Shown: in pieces, positions 5,671 to 6,063 of the stretch
Layout of the letters: each line of letters begins with the position of its first letter
Numbering within the stretch: position 1 is the stretch's first letter
NCBI GenBank assembly: GCA_903912275.1
Contig: CAIWGR010000121.1
Span: 1 to 6,063 of the forward strand
Direction: 5' to 3'
Source of the DNA: an uncultured delta proteobacterium
Lineage (GTDB): Bacteria > Myxococcota_A > Bradymonadia > REDH01
Length of the DNA stretch: 6,063 bases
Notes under the pieces: generated by a model
What the model was told of the DNA's origin: nothing
What the model saw: only the letters and a program-made list of their open reading frames with translations
The model's database searches: none
Translations under genes and position numbers: made by a program

Positions 5671-6063
5671 TGGGCAGCCGAATCATTGGACTCGACATCG
5701 GCACGACGAGCCTCCGCGTCGTTGTGCTGGATGCAGGCTTCCGCAGCCTCTCGGTTGTGGAGATGTGCGAAACGGAGATCACGCTCGCTGCGCCGCTCGC
5801 GGCGTCGGAGACGGGCGAGGAGACTGCAGCGTCCGCCGACGCAGCCGCGTCGCGGATCTTGGCGGTGACGGAGGCGCTGGAGCGTCTGCGTTCGCAGGGG
5901 ATGCTCGAGGCGGAGGGCTTTGGCGTCGCCGCGACGTCGGAGGGCATCTATCTGACGCCGCTCGCGCTGCCCTTCAGCGGTACGAAGGAGATCGCAGCGG
6001 TGCTTGTGCCGCAGCTCGACGGACGCATCCCCGAGGATGTGGAGTCGCTGCAGCTTGCCTTCA
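5670..6063 (+). CDS. gspL: Type II secretion protein GspL, PilM-like actin-fold domain (3' truncated by window)
   Basis: GspL is an inner-membrane protein whose cytoplasmic actin-like domain holds GspE and links it to the platform. The first 131 residues are visible, open to the window end. They start at a GTG that overlaps the gspK stop. The opening GSRIIGLDIGTTSLRVVVLD (2-21) is an actin/PilM-type phosphate-1 motif. Later come GFGVAATSEGIYLTPLALPF (83-102) and EIAAVLVPQLDGRIPEDVES (107-126). This is the LPF...EL..xLP pattern shared by GspL and PilM. An Ala/Glu-rich low-complexity stretch lies at about 39-62. The first in-frame ATG (5763, residue 32) would remove the phosphate motif, so GTG is preferred. 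The position after gspK fits GspL. PilM of a type IV pilus is related, but no pil gene is seen. The transmembrane and periplasmic ferredoxin-like parts would be downstream. Confidence 0.85.
   Translation, partial: MGSRIIGLDIGTTSLRVVVLDAGFRSLSVVEMCETEITLAAPLAASETGEETAASADAAASRILAVTEALERLRSQGMLEAEGFGVAATSEGIYLTPLALPFSGTKEIAAVLVPQLDGRIPEDVESLQLAF

Noticed and set aside
1..6063. Type IV pilus operon instead of type II secretion
   Set aside because: PilB/PilC/PilM relatives exist, but the ordered G-H-I-J-K pseudopilins, the GspG acidic calcium-type loop and the Glu-less GspK signal are specific to T2SS.
1..6063. CRISPR array, tRNA/rRNA genes, insertion sequences
   Set aside because: No regularly spaced repeats, cloverleaf-like segments, transposase frames or terminal inverted repeats were seen. 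Coding genes fill the window.

Overview
This window is one stretch of a type II secretion system (T2SS, general secretory pathway) operon. All genes are on the + strand and in the order gspE(3' end)-gspF-gspG-gspH-gspI-gspJ-gspK-gspL(5' end). The DNA is GC-rich (about 60% by eye, not computed), and almost every base is coding. A T2SS implies a Gram-negative (diderm) bacterium. The PilM-like GspL start, the enlarged minor pseudopilins and the GMTLxEIMIVLTI-type pseudopilin signals suggest a myxobacterial or other deltaproteobacterial-type lineage (Myxococcota/Bradymonadota). That placement is an inference and was not tested by any search.

Layout: 1-455 is the C-terminal part of the GspE secretion ATPase, with its zinc-binding four-cysteine motif. 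485-1714 is the inner-membrane platform protein GspF. 1728-2153 is the major pseudopilin GspG. 2185-2862, 2862-3464, 3461-4222 and 4219-5670 are the minor pseudopilins GspH, GspI, GspJ and GspK. 5670-6063 is the start of GspL, which has a GTG start codon and runs off the window. The only gaps are about 29 nt (E/F), 13 nt (F/G) and 31 nt (G/H). From H onward every junction overlaps by 1-4 nt (TGATG, ATGA, ATGA, TAGTG), which indicates a single transcript with translational coupling. No RNA gene, CRISPR array, mobile element, promoter or terminator was found.

How the parts work together (family knowledge): GspE hydrolyses ATP on the cytoplasmic face and is held by GspL. GspF transmits this to the assembly of GspG subunits into a periplasmic pseudopilus, which is capped by the GspH-I-J-K tip. 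The pseudopilus pushes folded periplasmic proteins out through the GspD secretin. GspG, H, I and J carry the prepilin-peptidase site G^xxxxE. GspK carries the family's usual hydrophobic residue in place of the +5 Glu. GspC and GspD (probably upstream), GspM and perhaps GspN (probably downstream), and the prepilin peptidase GspO are not in the window.

No wholly new system is visible. The most notable features are lineage-style enlargements of the tip pseudopilins (GspK 483 aa, GspI 200 aa, GspH 225 aa), an apparently intact nucleotide-binding motif in the GspL/PilM-like protein, a near-identical DNA segment shared by gspG and gspH, and a possible hairpin around the gspH start codon that may limit minor-pilin translation relative to GspG.
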